In this document: positions 1 to 10,110 of the stretch, in pieces
Layout: the number at the start of each line of letters is the position of its first letter
How positions within the stretch are numbered: position 1 is the stretch's first letter
Source of the DNA: Tulasnella sp. 424
Taxonomy: Eukaryota > Basidiomycota > Agaricomycetes > Cantharellales > Tulasnellaceae
Direction: 5' to 3'
Assembly (NCBI GenBank): GCA_019633425.1
Contig: WSUB01000111.1
Span: 1 to 64,000 of the forward strand
Length of the DNA: 64,000 nucleotides
Program-made: the position numbers and the translations under genes
The notes under the pieces: model-generated
Told to the model about the DNA's origin: nothing
Seen by the model: the letters and a program-made list of their open reading frames with translations, nothing else
Databases searched by the model: none

Positions 1-664
1 CAGGACTGATGCTTGCGGACTGGTCATTTACATACAGCTGAATGCGGACACCAGCTCCATGCAAGTCGGCTTTCAGTGCATGCTGTTAGTGTGTGCGGCC
101 GATATTAGATTTAGCCCTATCCCAGTACTTTAGATCTCATGGTACCTCTCTAGCCACACTCTGTAGAAGTCCCTGTACTATAGTTATATTGAATAGATAA
201 CATTTTTGCTCTTGATATGCCACGTCCCAAGCTGAGCATCACGTTGCATCACATCCCCTACATATATTGGCAGTTTCTAAGTACAGAATTAGCGCTTTCA
301 TAGCCCTTACATTGAACTATAGAATAGCTATTCAAGCGACCTCATAAACTATCTTTGCTATAAAGCATGGCTGGGAACTATTTTTGCTTCAAATCAGGGG
401 GGGTTGCTATGGACCTATCCCTGCTATATTGCTGTCATAGCGCTATATAGCAACGTTGGATTTTCCTGATGTACTGTTAGCATTAGCATGTAATACAACC
501 GAATTTTCTAATGAGCTTCAAATTCCATGAAAGAAAATAAATAAAATAAGAGAAAGAAAATGACCGGACGACCCAAATAAGGGACGGAAGCACCGTAGAG
601 CGTGTACAACTCGTGTACAGTGCGTAGAGATGTGTAGAACTCCCGCATCTACGGGCCTCTACAG
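1..664. other. AT-rich stretch without a recognised gene
   Basis: No reading frame or RNA gene is supported here. The stretch is AT-rich. Around 300-470 it has scattered short GCTAT/ATAGC words that could belong to an old inverted-repeat element, but no clear termini can be set. Confidence 0.4.
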
Positions 665-724
665 GGTCTACAGGCGGCTATCGGTAGACGGACATTCTGG
701 TGATGGTACGGCCGCCTGTAGACC
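665..724. repeat. 14-bp inverted repeat (hairpin)
   Basis: Arms GGTCTACAGGCGGC (665-678) and GCCGCCTGTAGACC (711-724) are perfect reverse complements around a 32-nt loop. The surrounding sequence is rich in short CTACA/TGTAG words. This could be the core of a small non-autonomous element, but no target-site duplication is visible. Confidence 0.6.
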
Positions 725-754
725 GATGTAGATCTACATAGCATCGCCCCAGTT

Positions 755-1520
755 TTCCTGATGGTAGTCGGTTCACATTCAAATCGTCCTTCGGACGCAT
801 CCTCCCTCTGGGTACTGCACGGCGGTGAAAGTTGGTAAGCCAGATCATAACATGAGGGAGTTTGAGATACCCACCGGCTATGCTTTCACTTATGACAGTC
901 TGGTAAAGAAAATCTACTAGCGAAGAGGAGAGACAGTAGAGAAGCAGAGGCCACAGTCCCTGTTCGCTTGCCCGAGTTTGCCACAATGTCAATCAATGTC
1001 CGACTCGTACTCAATCGCTCGGTGGACGCAAAGTACGACCAGGTGAAAGTGAGCGTTGAATAGAAGAGAAGGTCGGTTTTGACTTCGGGCCGTTGTAAGC
1101 GAAACCAGGATGAAGGAAGTGTGGCGGCGTCGCGGCGAAGGGGTTGATAAGTACAAGGGGGAGGGGGGCAGGAGAGTGACAGATGCAAAGCCCCCACAGT
1201 GAGGAAGGGTGTCGGTCGGGAGCGTGCTTTCAGCGGTCGAGATTGAATGCGTCAACGCAGTCCATTCTACCGAAGGCATAACTGGTCGTTGTTGTGCGGG
1301 CTGAAAACGCTGATGATGCAGCCAATTGGACTATGGCAATGATTGGAGAGCGTTCCTTCGTTGGTTTAGATTCAAATGCATCTGTCTGGGGAGTGCTGTA
1401 CGGAACTGCTTGTCAGCAAGAGAATGGCAACACAAGGGGATTAGAAACTCACTGTCTCTGGCGCGACTTGTGACAGCTTGGACTTGAAGGGGAGGAATGG
1501 AAGCGATGCGGGGGAAAGGT
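755..1520. repeat. Degenerate interspersed repeat, copy 1
   Basis: This stretch shares recognisable blocks with 12090-12320, 14340-14800, 23700-24170 and 30370-30850. Examples are the GGTTCA-ATTCAAAT word, the GAGCGTGCTTT..GAGATTGAA block near 1220-1255 and the GGAAAGGTTCCTTTG word near 1515. Frames on both strands are short and do not stay aligned between copies, so I read it as decayed DNA rather than a gene. It lies directly 3' of NLR1, as the matching copies do for NLR2 and NLR3. Confidence 0.6.
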
Positions 1521-2026
1521 TCCTTTGTACTTCTTTTATATGTTACATTTTCTGATACAAAATAGGCGAAGATCCGGAAACGGTGTGAATCATACTCGGG
1601 TGGTCCGTCTTGAGGATGGTACGATCAGATGTAGGTAGCCTAGCAGTGGCTTATTGTGCATGCTCGTCAGTGTTTTGAACTTACGAGGGGAAGCGGGGGA
1701 ATGCATTGCAAGTGCATATTAACGATGCTGGTCCCTCGCGGGCGGAGGACTTGATCTCATTTGCAAAACCGCGCAACGACACGAATCACGGCATTGCTTC
1801 TCCCAAACCATCACTCGTTCATTTCTTTGTAATTGGGATATCAAGAGTTGAATTCGGATAGCATGAATCCCTAAAGACAATGTTGTGGCACAAGGAGCCC
1901 ATTCGAACAAGCACGATACCACCTAAGTCTCGACAACAGATCTTCTTGCAAGCAATGAACGGAGTTAGTATCAATTCATCGAGGATAGTAATCAAAAAAA
2001 GAAGATCACATAATTGGAAAAATTAA
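1521..2026 (-). other. 3' flank of NLR1, conserved between duplicated NLR genes
   Basis: It is almost identical to 31672-32168 (downstream of NLR3) and more distantly similar to about 15345-15881 (downstream of NLR2). No gene is supported; short minus-strand frames exist but shift between copies. It probably holds the 3' UTR and terminator of the NLR transcript. Confidence 0.55.
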
Positions 2027-5000
2027 TTAGAGCTCGAGTGCCTGAGAAACGTCGAAAAGAGAAAGATTACGGTTGCGAAGAACGGCGAGTGTGCTACCGG
2101 AGAGGAGGACAATGTCAGAAGCGGGATCCCTCTCCCAGTATTGTGGAGGAAGCCAAATGAATCGGGATGAGGAAAATACTACCCAATGATCTTGGACGGC
2201 CGGATTCCAATGGAGTGGAAGACTGCGCAGAGTGTCACAGCGTTGGCGCGTCACAGCATCCCATGTGGCACAATCGCCATTCCAATAACGTCCGCCGAGA
2301 AGAGATCCATCTGAGGAGAAACAGACGGAGTAAACCCAGGAGTTATGACCGGTGAGTGGTTCCCCAATCGCCGTTCCAGTCTGAGGGTCCCAAAGTTGAA
2401 TTGTCGTGTCATCGGATCCAGATGCCAGAACCTTGCCATCGGGGGAGAAGCAGACGGAGCGAACGTAGTCACGATGACCTGTGAGTGGTTCACCGATCAC
2501 TGTTCCAGTCTCAGTATCCCAGAGTCGAACTGTCTCATCAGCGGATCCGGATGCCAGAACCTTGCCATCGGGCGAGAAGCAGACGGAGCAAACCGGGGCA
2601 CTGTGACCTGTGAGTGGTTTACCAATTGCCGTTCCGGTCTGAGTATCCCAGAGTCGGATTGTGCCGTCCCCGAATCCGGATGCCAAAACATTGCCATCGG
2701 GCGAGAGGCAGACGGACGTAACGCTCCTACTGTGTCCCTTGACTGGTTCACCAATCGTCGTTCCGGTCTGAGTATCCCAGAATTGAATTGTCTGTTCATC
2801 GGATACAGAAGCTAGGACCTTGCCATCGAGCGAGAGGCAGACGGAGGAAATGGAGCTCCTGCCAGTGTGACCTGCCATTGGTTTGCCAATCCCTGTTCCG
2901 CTCTGAGTATCCCAGAGTCGAATTGTGTTGTCTCCGGATCCGGATGCCAGAACCTTGCCATCGGGCGAGAAGCAGACGGTGTAAACATCGCCGCTGTGAC
3001 CCGTGAGCTGTTCACCGATTACCGTTCTGGTCTGAATATCCCAGATTCGAATTGTCTGGTCATCGGATCCGGATGCGAGAACCTTGCCATCGGGCGAGAA
3101 GCCGACGGAGCGAATATAGTTGCTGTGACCCGTGAGCGGTTCACCGATTGCCGTTCCGGTCTGAGTATCCCAAATTCGAATAGTCTGGTCATCGGATCCG
3201 GATGCCAGAATCTCGCCATCGGGTGAGAAGCAGACGGAGTTAATTTCCCCGCTGTGAGCTGCGAGTGGTTCACAGATCAACGTTCCAGTCTGAGTATCCC
3301 AGAGTCGGATTGTCTCGTCTTTGGATCCGGATGCCAGAATCTTGCCGTTGGGCGAGAAGCAGACTGACCAAATCCAGTCACCGTGACCTGTGAGTGGTTC
3401 ACCGATCCCCATTCCAGTCTGAGGATCCCAGAGTCGAGTTGTGTTGTCTCCGGATCCGGATGCCAGAGCCTTGCCATCCGGCGAGAAGCAGACGGACAGA
3501 ACGGAGTTGCTGTGACCTGCGAGTGGTTCCCCGATCACCGTTCCGGCCTGAGTGTCCCAGAGTCGAATTGTATTGTCAGAGGATCCGGATGCCAGAACCT
3601 TGCCATTCGGCGAGAAGCAGACGGACCGAACGGAGTCGCTGTGACCTGTGAGTGGTTCGCCGATCACCGTTCCGGTCTGAGCATCCCAGAGTCTAACTGT
3701 GCAGTCACCGGATCCGGATGCTAGAATCTTCCCATTTGGCGAGAATGCAACTGTTCCCACCCATTGACCGATGGAACGAACCCAGATATTTGATGACCAC
3801 GTCGAACCCGTGAGACCCTTTATAGTTTGGACTTTTGCAAGTTTACGGTACAGCTTCCATAATTCCGTCTCCACTGGACAATGAGCAAGCGCTGATACGT
3901 AAATATGGAGCGGTCCGAATTGAATCGGCTCCGAAAACGCGGCGATGAACCGTTGCGCATCGTTCCATAGCGTGTCAAATGAATCGGATTCAAGTACGCC
4001 ATTGGGGCAGTGCTATAAGCGTCCACTCAGTTCATTTGGTTATCGGAGTGTTTGAATCTCAGTCCGCGACTTACCCGGAGCCACTCGCACACATTCTTTG
4101 CCACGATAATTGCGTCCTTAATCACTCCAGCCAAGCTCATGACTTCAAGCCAGAACATGAGTTTCTCCTTGCTAAACACTTCGAAAGCGGCAAGTCGCAC
4201 ACAGAAAGCATCTGTGCCCTGGATTGGCCAATGGACTCCTTCCGTGAGATGAATGGACCAGGATCGGCAGCAATACAGAAGGGCCGTGGGCACCTTGTGC
4301 TCTGCAGTATTCTGAATCTTCGATGCCGATTTCGAAAGGTCGGACAGGCCACAAATGTTCTCCCTCAGGTCCCGGATCATGGTGTCGAAGCACGTGCTAG
4401 CTAGCTGCTGATGGTGCTGAATGACGTCGATGTAATAAGATGCCTGCTTGCACCGACGTTCGCTGACAAGAAGATCGTGAATAGACGTGTGCATGAGGCG
4501 TATGGGTTCTGCCGAGGACGTGGGGATGAGCAGGAGGGAATTGAGGTCGGCGAGAATGTCATTGCGGAGGAATTGGACGATGTCCGCCTCATCTGTCCCA
4601 TCAAAGATCTCATTATCGCGGTAGAGGCCCGCAACAACTTCGAGGGAAATCGGATACGGCGCCACCGTTAGGACTCCTAACACTCGGCGCAAAAGATCCT
4701 CTCGCTCCGGATCTAGCCTTAGCGTATCAAACGCCTTTGAGAGGATTTGGTCGTATAGGTCATCAAGTCCGCTCCACATCGATGGTTTCCTCAATAGTCC
4801 CCGCAATCGATCCATGGGTGACCCACTGCGTATATACGTAATCACAGTGCGAGCCCACTGAAATAGACCTTGAGACATCTCCACAAGCCGGCTGACATCT
4901 TCGGATGAAGGCCAGTTTTCCGGAACGTTGGAGTTGGTGCGCCGAATTTGTTGGCATGCCTGTTGGATGAATCGCTCCAGATCATTTGACACATCAGGAG

Positions 5001-7248
5001 CGGTGTCCAGGTCTTCCGCGCGCCACTTCTTCGGCTCAGGAGCCTGAAGTAGATGAGTCTCTGGACGAGATGTGAGGAGGAATTTGACGTTCGGGGGAAA
5101 CGATGTAGAATGGTCATGAATGAGACGGATGAAGTCAACAGCGTCATTTGGATTATCGCACTCGTCGAGAGCATCAACAACGATGAGGATGGGGTGGGGT
5201 TGATTATGGAGCTTCGCGAGTGATGCCACAAAGAGCGTCTTGAACTGCTCTTCAAGTCGTTCATCCGCGATGTCCTCCTTTTCTCGTACACCGTCGAGCA
5301 CCGCATTTCTGACTTCCGGAACCAAACTGCTTGCCAGTTGCCTCGCGAGAGCGCAGACAACACGCGCGTTCAATGCGTTCTGTCCGCGGCGGAAGTGAAA
5401 GATTGCGCACGACCCTCGGCGTTTCCATTTCTCGACCACCGTTGAAGCAATTGTTGACTTCCCTCGTCCAGCCATCCCCCGGAGCCATAGCACCCGGTCG
5501 GGAGCAGACGAATTCTTAATCCAATTGTCGATCCGCTTCAATATCTCCACTCTAGTTCCTGGAAAGCAAGTGACGTCCTGGATCGAGTTTCCCTGTGCTC
5601 CGTATTTTCCATCGCCAAGGCATTTAAGCAGGCGACGTTGCTTCTCTTGAACTTCATTGTTTTCTGAGGCAGAACGTCAGGAAAGTACGGCAACGTGTGA
5701 TACAGAAGGAACTGACTGAGTTCGATTACGATGCTGCGAGTGTCGAGACCCACGAGGAGCTGGTGCAAGGAAATTTAGTCGACCGCCACGCGAAGATAGT
5801 ATGGTGCTGTACTGACTTGAATTTCCTCCATCGCAGTTTGGATCGTACCCTGGTGACCCTTCAATGATTCTCCATGGTCCCGAGCGTGGAACGCCTTGTT
5901 GAAGCGACCCCGGGACTTCCATTCTTCTACTTTGGTGTGTATGCGCTGAAGTTCCCTGCCCGAGGTCTCAGTAGGGATACTACTGCGAGGAAACGAATGT
6001 CCACCTACTTCTGTAAGCCATCAACATGGCTCGCTGTCTCCTGTCCTTGGTCGGCGCCCGGTGCTTTGGTGAAGTTTGCAAGACAGTTGGAGAGTTTGTC
6101 TGTCTGGGATGCCAGGCCCTTGGCGAGATCATCGTTCTTGTCCATAGTCTGAGGTCGTCTCGTCAGAATTCGAAGGAACAAAAAGTCTGAAGACTCGACC
6201 TGCCTGAATCGTTTCCACAAACGCCAATCCGACTTTGGCAGCGGCAGCGACGAAATTCCCCGCGACAGGAATGGATCCAGACGCGATCTCTGCGGCTTTA
6301 AATATCTTTCTGGCTATGGTGAGAGCTTCTTGGCGAACCGGACCGCGAGATGTCTCATCCTCCGGACCAGCTAAGAGTGGGTTTTGGGTGGGGGGTGCGC
6401 CCGAAGTCGAATCATTGGACGCGATGCTTTGTTCGGAGGGCTTAGTCTGAGTGGCAGAGAGCGGCGTAGGCGCTCGTCCAGCGCCGGGGACAGTCAGTCC
6501 AGCCTGGGTTTCCGGAGAAATCCCAGACGCCGCGAGATCCCCCTCTGAGTAAACAAGCAATCAATTTCCCGCAGGCTCGCGAATGGCAAGGGGCACCTAC
6601 CCCTTTTCCGCTCGTTATCCAAGAACTCCTTCAAATAGCTCTATGAGAAAAAGCTAATCCGGAAGTGAACACTGTTTCACGTACATTGATAGCAATCACG
6701 ACTTTCGACACATCGTCTTGACAGGTTTGGAAGAGTAAAGTGCATTTGCTTGGGCGGTTGGAGGCTATCGACTTGATTCCCTCAAGGAGTTTCCATCTTT
6801 TCATCCCCGCCTTCGATTTCGCGTCCTTTAATTGTGCTTCGACGTCTTCGAGGATTCTGGGAAGGAGCAAGCTACAGCAAGCTGAAGCCTCTGCAGAGCG
6901 CCGAACGTACTGGATATATTTTTTGATGAGATCTTGGGAGTCGTTGGCGGCGTTGCTGGGAATATTCGGGGAGGACTTGACTGTGTTCAGCAACTGGTTT
7001 GCGGCGTCCTTCGACTCCGATGGCCATTTAGTGTCCTAGAACGGGGTCATTTACGGCGCGGTGTGCCTATCTAGAAGCAAACTTACTTTGAGGATTGATT
7101 CTACGGCTTGTTTTAAGGACTTCGCTCTCTCGCCAAGGGTTGGATCTAGTGCCCCGGGCAGGGGAGTTGGAAGTAATCGACCAGACGTCGCTGGTGGTTT
7201 CCCGGGCGACTGTTTATCGGTCGTTGTTGATCCATCGTTCGTAGCCAT
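2027..7248 (-). CDS. NLR1: NACHT-WD40 STAND protein with N-terminal helical (MLKL-NTD/HeLo-like) domain, intact
   Basis: Nine exons can be joined in phase: 7087-7248, 6685-7035, 6601-6640, 6204-6544, 6009-6148, 5817-5982, 5717-5759, 4075-5663 and 2027-4012, giving about 1605 residues. Residues 1-400 are helical. The part from about 215 to 400, with a small-residue IPVAGNFVAAAAK helix and a later KVEEW..GRF segment, resembles MLKL-NTD/HeLo-like membrane-acting domains (inference). NACHT: Walker A GMAGRGKST near 477, Walker B ILIVVDALDE near 573. The last exon carries 11 canonical and one degenerate WD40 repeats, nearly identical to each other, with variation in the triplet after GH and in the GSxDxT segment. 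By family knowledge, STAND proteins sense a ligand through the propeller, oligomerise by NACHT and trigger the N-terminal effector. The fourth intron is GC-AG. It lies in tandem, on the same strand, with three paralogues. Confidence 0.9.
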
Positions 7249-7790
7249 ATCTGAAGTTCGGTAATATCGTCAGAGTGCGGTGCTGCGAGTGGGAGAGGTT
7301 CGGCGAAGGTTGATGGATGCGTTGGCGGGTCAGTCACAGCACAGCCTCAGCCTTACGAGATCCGCATGGCTTCGGGCCGGTCGGCAGGTACGTGCCTCAG
7401 TCCCGCTTCTCCGACTACTCTGTTACAATTGATGTCACAGTAATGTTACTTGAAGAAACCCAACGTCGCATCTCTCGTGGATCCGTTTGCCACGGCTCAT
7501 GACTGAGTGTAAAAATCGCTGCGCTCGGCGAGGCTTGTTGAAGGGCAGAATCGATCCACAACGGTGGTGGGTTGAGACGACAAATGACGAAGATATACAA
7601 TTGAATCGAGACAGGTGCTTCGCGGCAAACTGACGAAGTTGCATGGCAGCTGCGCTTCTTGGAATGCGATCAGAATCCGTTTCAACAAGAACTGTTGGTA
7701 ACTAATTGGTATCACACAACGACAATATTTGATTTGGATTTATTGAACGAAGTAATTGGAAGGGAAAATCACATAATTGCAACATACCAA
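7249..7790 (-). promoter_or_regulatory. 5' region of NLR1, conserved with NLR3
   Basis: The stretch between the NLR1 start codon and the WD40 remnant matches 37346-37881, between NLR3 and NLR4, nearly base for base. Weaker matches occur upstream of NLR2 (21092-21430) and in 43510-43760 upstream of NLR4. It therefore holds the ancestral NLR promoter. I cannot point to one transcription-factor site with confidence. Confidence 0.5.
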
Positions 7791-8145
7791 TCAGAGCTCG
7801 AGTGTCTGAGAAACATCAAAAAGAGAAACATTACCCTTGTGAAGGACAGCGAGCGTGTTACCAGATAAGGAAATGTCGGGAGAGGGATGGCCCCAGTATT
7901 GTGGAGGAAGCCAAAGGGGGATGAGGCAAGCTCTATCCAATGATTTTGAAAGGTCGGCTTCCGGCGGCATGGAGGGGTGCGCGGAGTTTCACATCGGTGA
8001 GGTACGGCATCCCACGTGAGACGATAACCATACAAATCACGTGCGGTGAGACGGACGGACGTAAACGGCCAATCGTGAGCTGTGAGTGGTTCTCCGATCA
8101 CCGTTCCGGTCTTAGGATCCCAGCGTCGAATTGTGTTGTCTCCGG
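7791..8145 (-). pseudogene. Remnant of the 3' end of an NLR4-type WD40 exon
   Basis: Read on the minus strand, this matches the last ~110 codons of NLR4 (37882-38230): a final repeat with IRRWDPKTGTVIGEPLTAHD, the RLTWDAVP block and the tail ending at a TGA (7791-7793). Relative to NLR4 it lacks four bases near 7914, which breaks the frame. The match stops abruptly near 8145, where Rieske promoter sequence begins. It is the tail of a neighbouring NLR carried along when the NLR3-type block was duplicated. Confidence 0.85.
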
Positions 8146-9178
8146 ATCCGAGAACGGGAAGGGGTGCACAGCCACGGGAACTCTCCAATGAGAGCGTCGC
8201 GTTTTCGCAACCGACCCATAGACTTCCCTCGCCCATCCTCTCCCTCCCCTCCCCTCCCTCTCCCAGCCTAGCCATATGCCGACGCTAGCTCGCTCAGTGA
8301 CGAGGGTGAACCTCGCACCGACTGTCTCTTAATTTTCTGCGGGAGTTCCAAAAGCACCCGTTTTCGTCAACTTTGCCGCAAAAGCTCTTCACGATGCTCA
8401 CCCCCCAGCGTCAACCACGGTCCAGCATCCGCTCCGAGCGACGTTGCTCTTACGTAGATCACTGAAGTCAACATGAGGAATGGATTCGACGGTCTTGTGT
8501 CCAAGACTCGAGGGTTTACTGGTTCGTGCCTTCCTTTCGTGCTGTCGGGTCGTTTCAGTTGAGACTGACATGAGAAACCTGGATGCGACCCACAGCTCCT
8601 CCAACTGTGCCAGCCTCGTTCCGCCACCTCCACAACTCCCGGGCTGCTCAACAGGCCCTTGAAGTTCCAGACTTCTCCGCTTACAAGGTGTCGTCCGGGT
8701 CCAACAACCGGGCACTCAGCTACTTCTTCGTTGGCTCGATGGGTGTAGCTTCCGCCTCTCTTGCCAAGTCAACTGTCACTGGCTCCTTGTCGTCCATGGC
8801 TGCCTCCGCGGACGTCTTGGCTCTGGCTAAAGCCGAAGTCGATACGGCCAACATTCACGAAGATGCGTACGGGCATGCTCACGCGGCGTTGGATCTGTGT
8901 CACTTGCAATACACTTCCCCCTTCCTCTTTGAAATTCGGCCAAATAGGCGAGAACGTTACTATTAAATGGTGGGGCAAGCCAATCTTCATTCGCCTCCGG
9001 ACCCCGGAGGGGATCCAAGAGGCCAACAGTGTTGACGTTAAGTCTCTTCGCGGTTCTCAAACCGACAAAGCACGGAGCTAGCGGCCCGAGTGGCTCGTCA
9101 TGCTCAGCGTTTGCGTTCACTTGGGTTGTGTCCTCATCGGCGAAAGTGGTGACTTCGGAGGATGGTTCTGCCCATGAA
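8146..9178 (+). pseudogene. Rieske iron-sulfur protein pseudogene, copy 1
   Basis: This aligns with the promoter and first three exons of the intact gene at 44549-45693. The start codon is at 8276. Lesions are a nonsense TAA about 18 codons in (CAA in the parent), frame disturbance near 8398-8410, loss of the second splice donor (GTGCGT changed to ATGCGT near 8871), a TAG in the third-exon region (9078), and His replacing Thr-His context in the first cluster box (CVHLGC). Similarity ends just before the second cluster-binding box, where TGCCCATGA replaces TGCCCCTGC. It cannot make a functional complex III subunit. Confidence 0.9.
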
Positions 9179-9674
9179 TGTTCCAACGTTTGATATGCAT
9201 GCATCACCACATTGGGGTCCTTCAGCGGTTTGCGGTTGCGCTCTCCACCAACTGTTACGTTGGGCCGGGAGAAGATTACTTAACTCCGATCGGGGAGGAC
9301 AAGGGAGGGGGGAGAGGCGTCAAATGGGGGTCTAGAAGTACTTCCGGATTCCTCTTTGTGTTATGGTAGCATATGATTGCGTGCCAATTCCAATGACCGT
9401 TTCTGCTTATAACTGTTAAACGAGGTCGGAGCTGGTACTTGCACTGCCGGATTTTCGACGATGTTCATGGTGTCAAGCTGACCCGACGTGAGCTCCTCGA
9501 CCTGCCATTAGTCTCGGTCATTAACGGCAGGATAACGAAACTGTATCACTCTCGTTTATGGTTTCCTCGTAAGGCGGATAATTAGCAAAAGTAAAGTAGG
9601 ACGAACAGGATGAGATGCAGAACAAGAATAGAAGATCTGCATTCCGGTACCATCCTTTAATATACAGTAGGAAG
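9179..9674. other. Intergenic, no gene recognised
   Basis: I see no supported gene or RNA here. The stretch separates two Rieske remnants. It is not obviously related to the introns or 3' part of the intact Rieske gene. Confidence 0.4.
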
Positions 9675-10110
9675 TACTCTCGCCCATCCTCTCGCTTTCC
9701 CTTCTTTCTCCCAGTCTAATTCGAGTCATATGTCGACACTCGGTCGCTCTATGACGCCGGTGAACCTCGCACCCATGGTCTCTCAACTGCCGCAAACGCT
9801 CCTCATGATGCTCACTCCCACCACGATCCAGCACCCGTTTGGAGTAACGTTGCTCTTCCACGAGCCACTGAAGATATGCTGATAATTGGATTTCACGGTC
9901 TTGTGCTCAAGACTCGGTTTACTGGTTCGTGCCACTTCCTGTCGCGTCTTGGATCGTTCTGCTTGCCTATAGCCCTTTCCGACATGCGCGAGGTTTGTTC
10001 CGCCATGCCCATACCACCCGGACCCCCCGAGAGATCCAGGAGGTTCCAGACATCTCCGACTCCCGTATGGTTGAGCAGTGGGACGTATATTCATGCGTCG
10101 ACGATCGAGA
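9675..10110 (+). pseudogene. Rieske iron-sulfur protein pseudogene fragment, copy 2
   Basis: A CCCATCCTCTC promoter block is followed by an ATG (9729) and a recognisable first exon (MSTLGRSM..VNLAP). The frame is lost after about 20 codons. A degraded second-exon start (TTGTTCCGCCATGCCCATACC..GTTCCAGACATCTCC) follows near 9995-10060. It shares a derived TGGTTGAGCAGTGGG word with copy 4 (22350-22366) that the intact gene lacks, so copies 2 and 4 come from one already broken ancestor. Confidence 0.75.

Noticed and set aside
2250..3750. Regular ~129-bp repeats that could suggest a satellite or CRISPR-like array.
   Set aside because: They are the coding WD40 repeats. Units are too long, have no spacer/repeat division and translate in frame.
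7317..7868. Short frames on both strands between NLR1 and the WD40 remnant.
   Set aside because: The region is a duplicated NLR promoter, and the frames do not persist in the matching copy at 37.4-37.9 kb.
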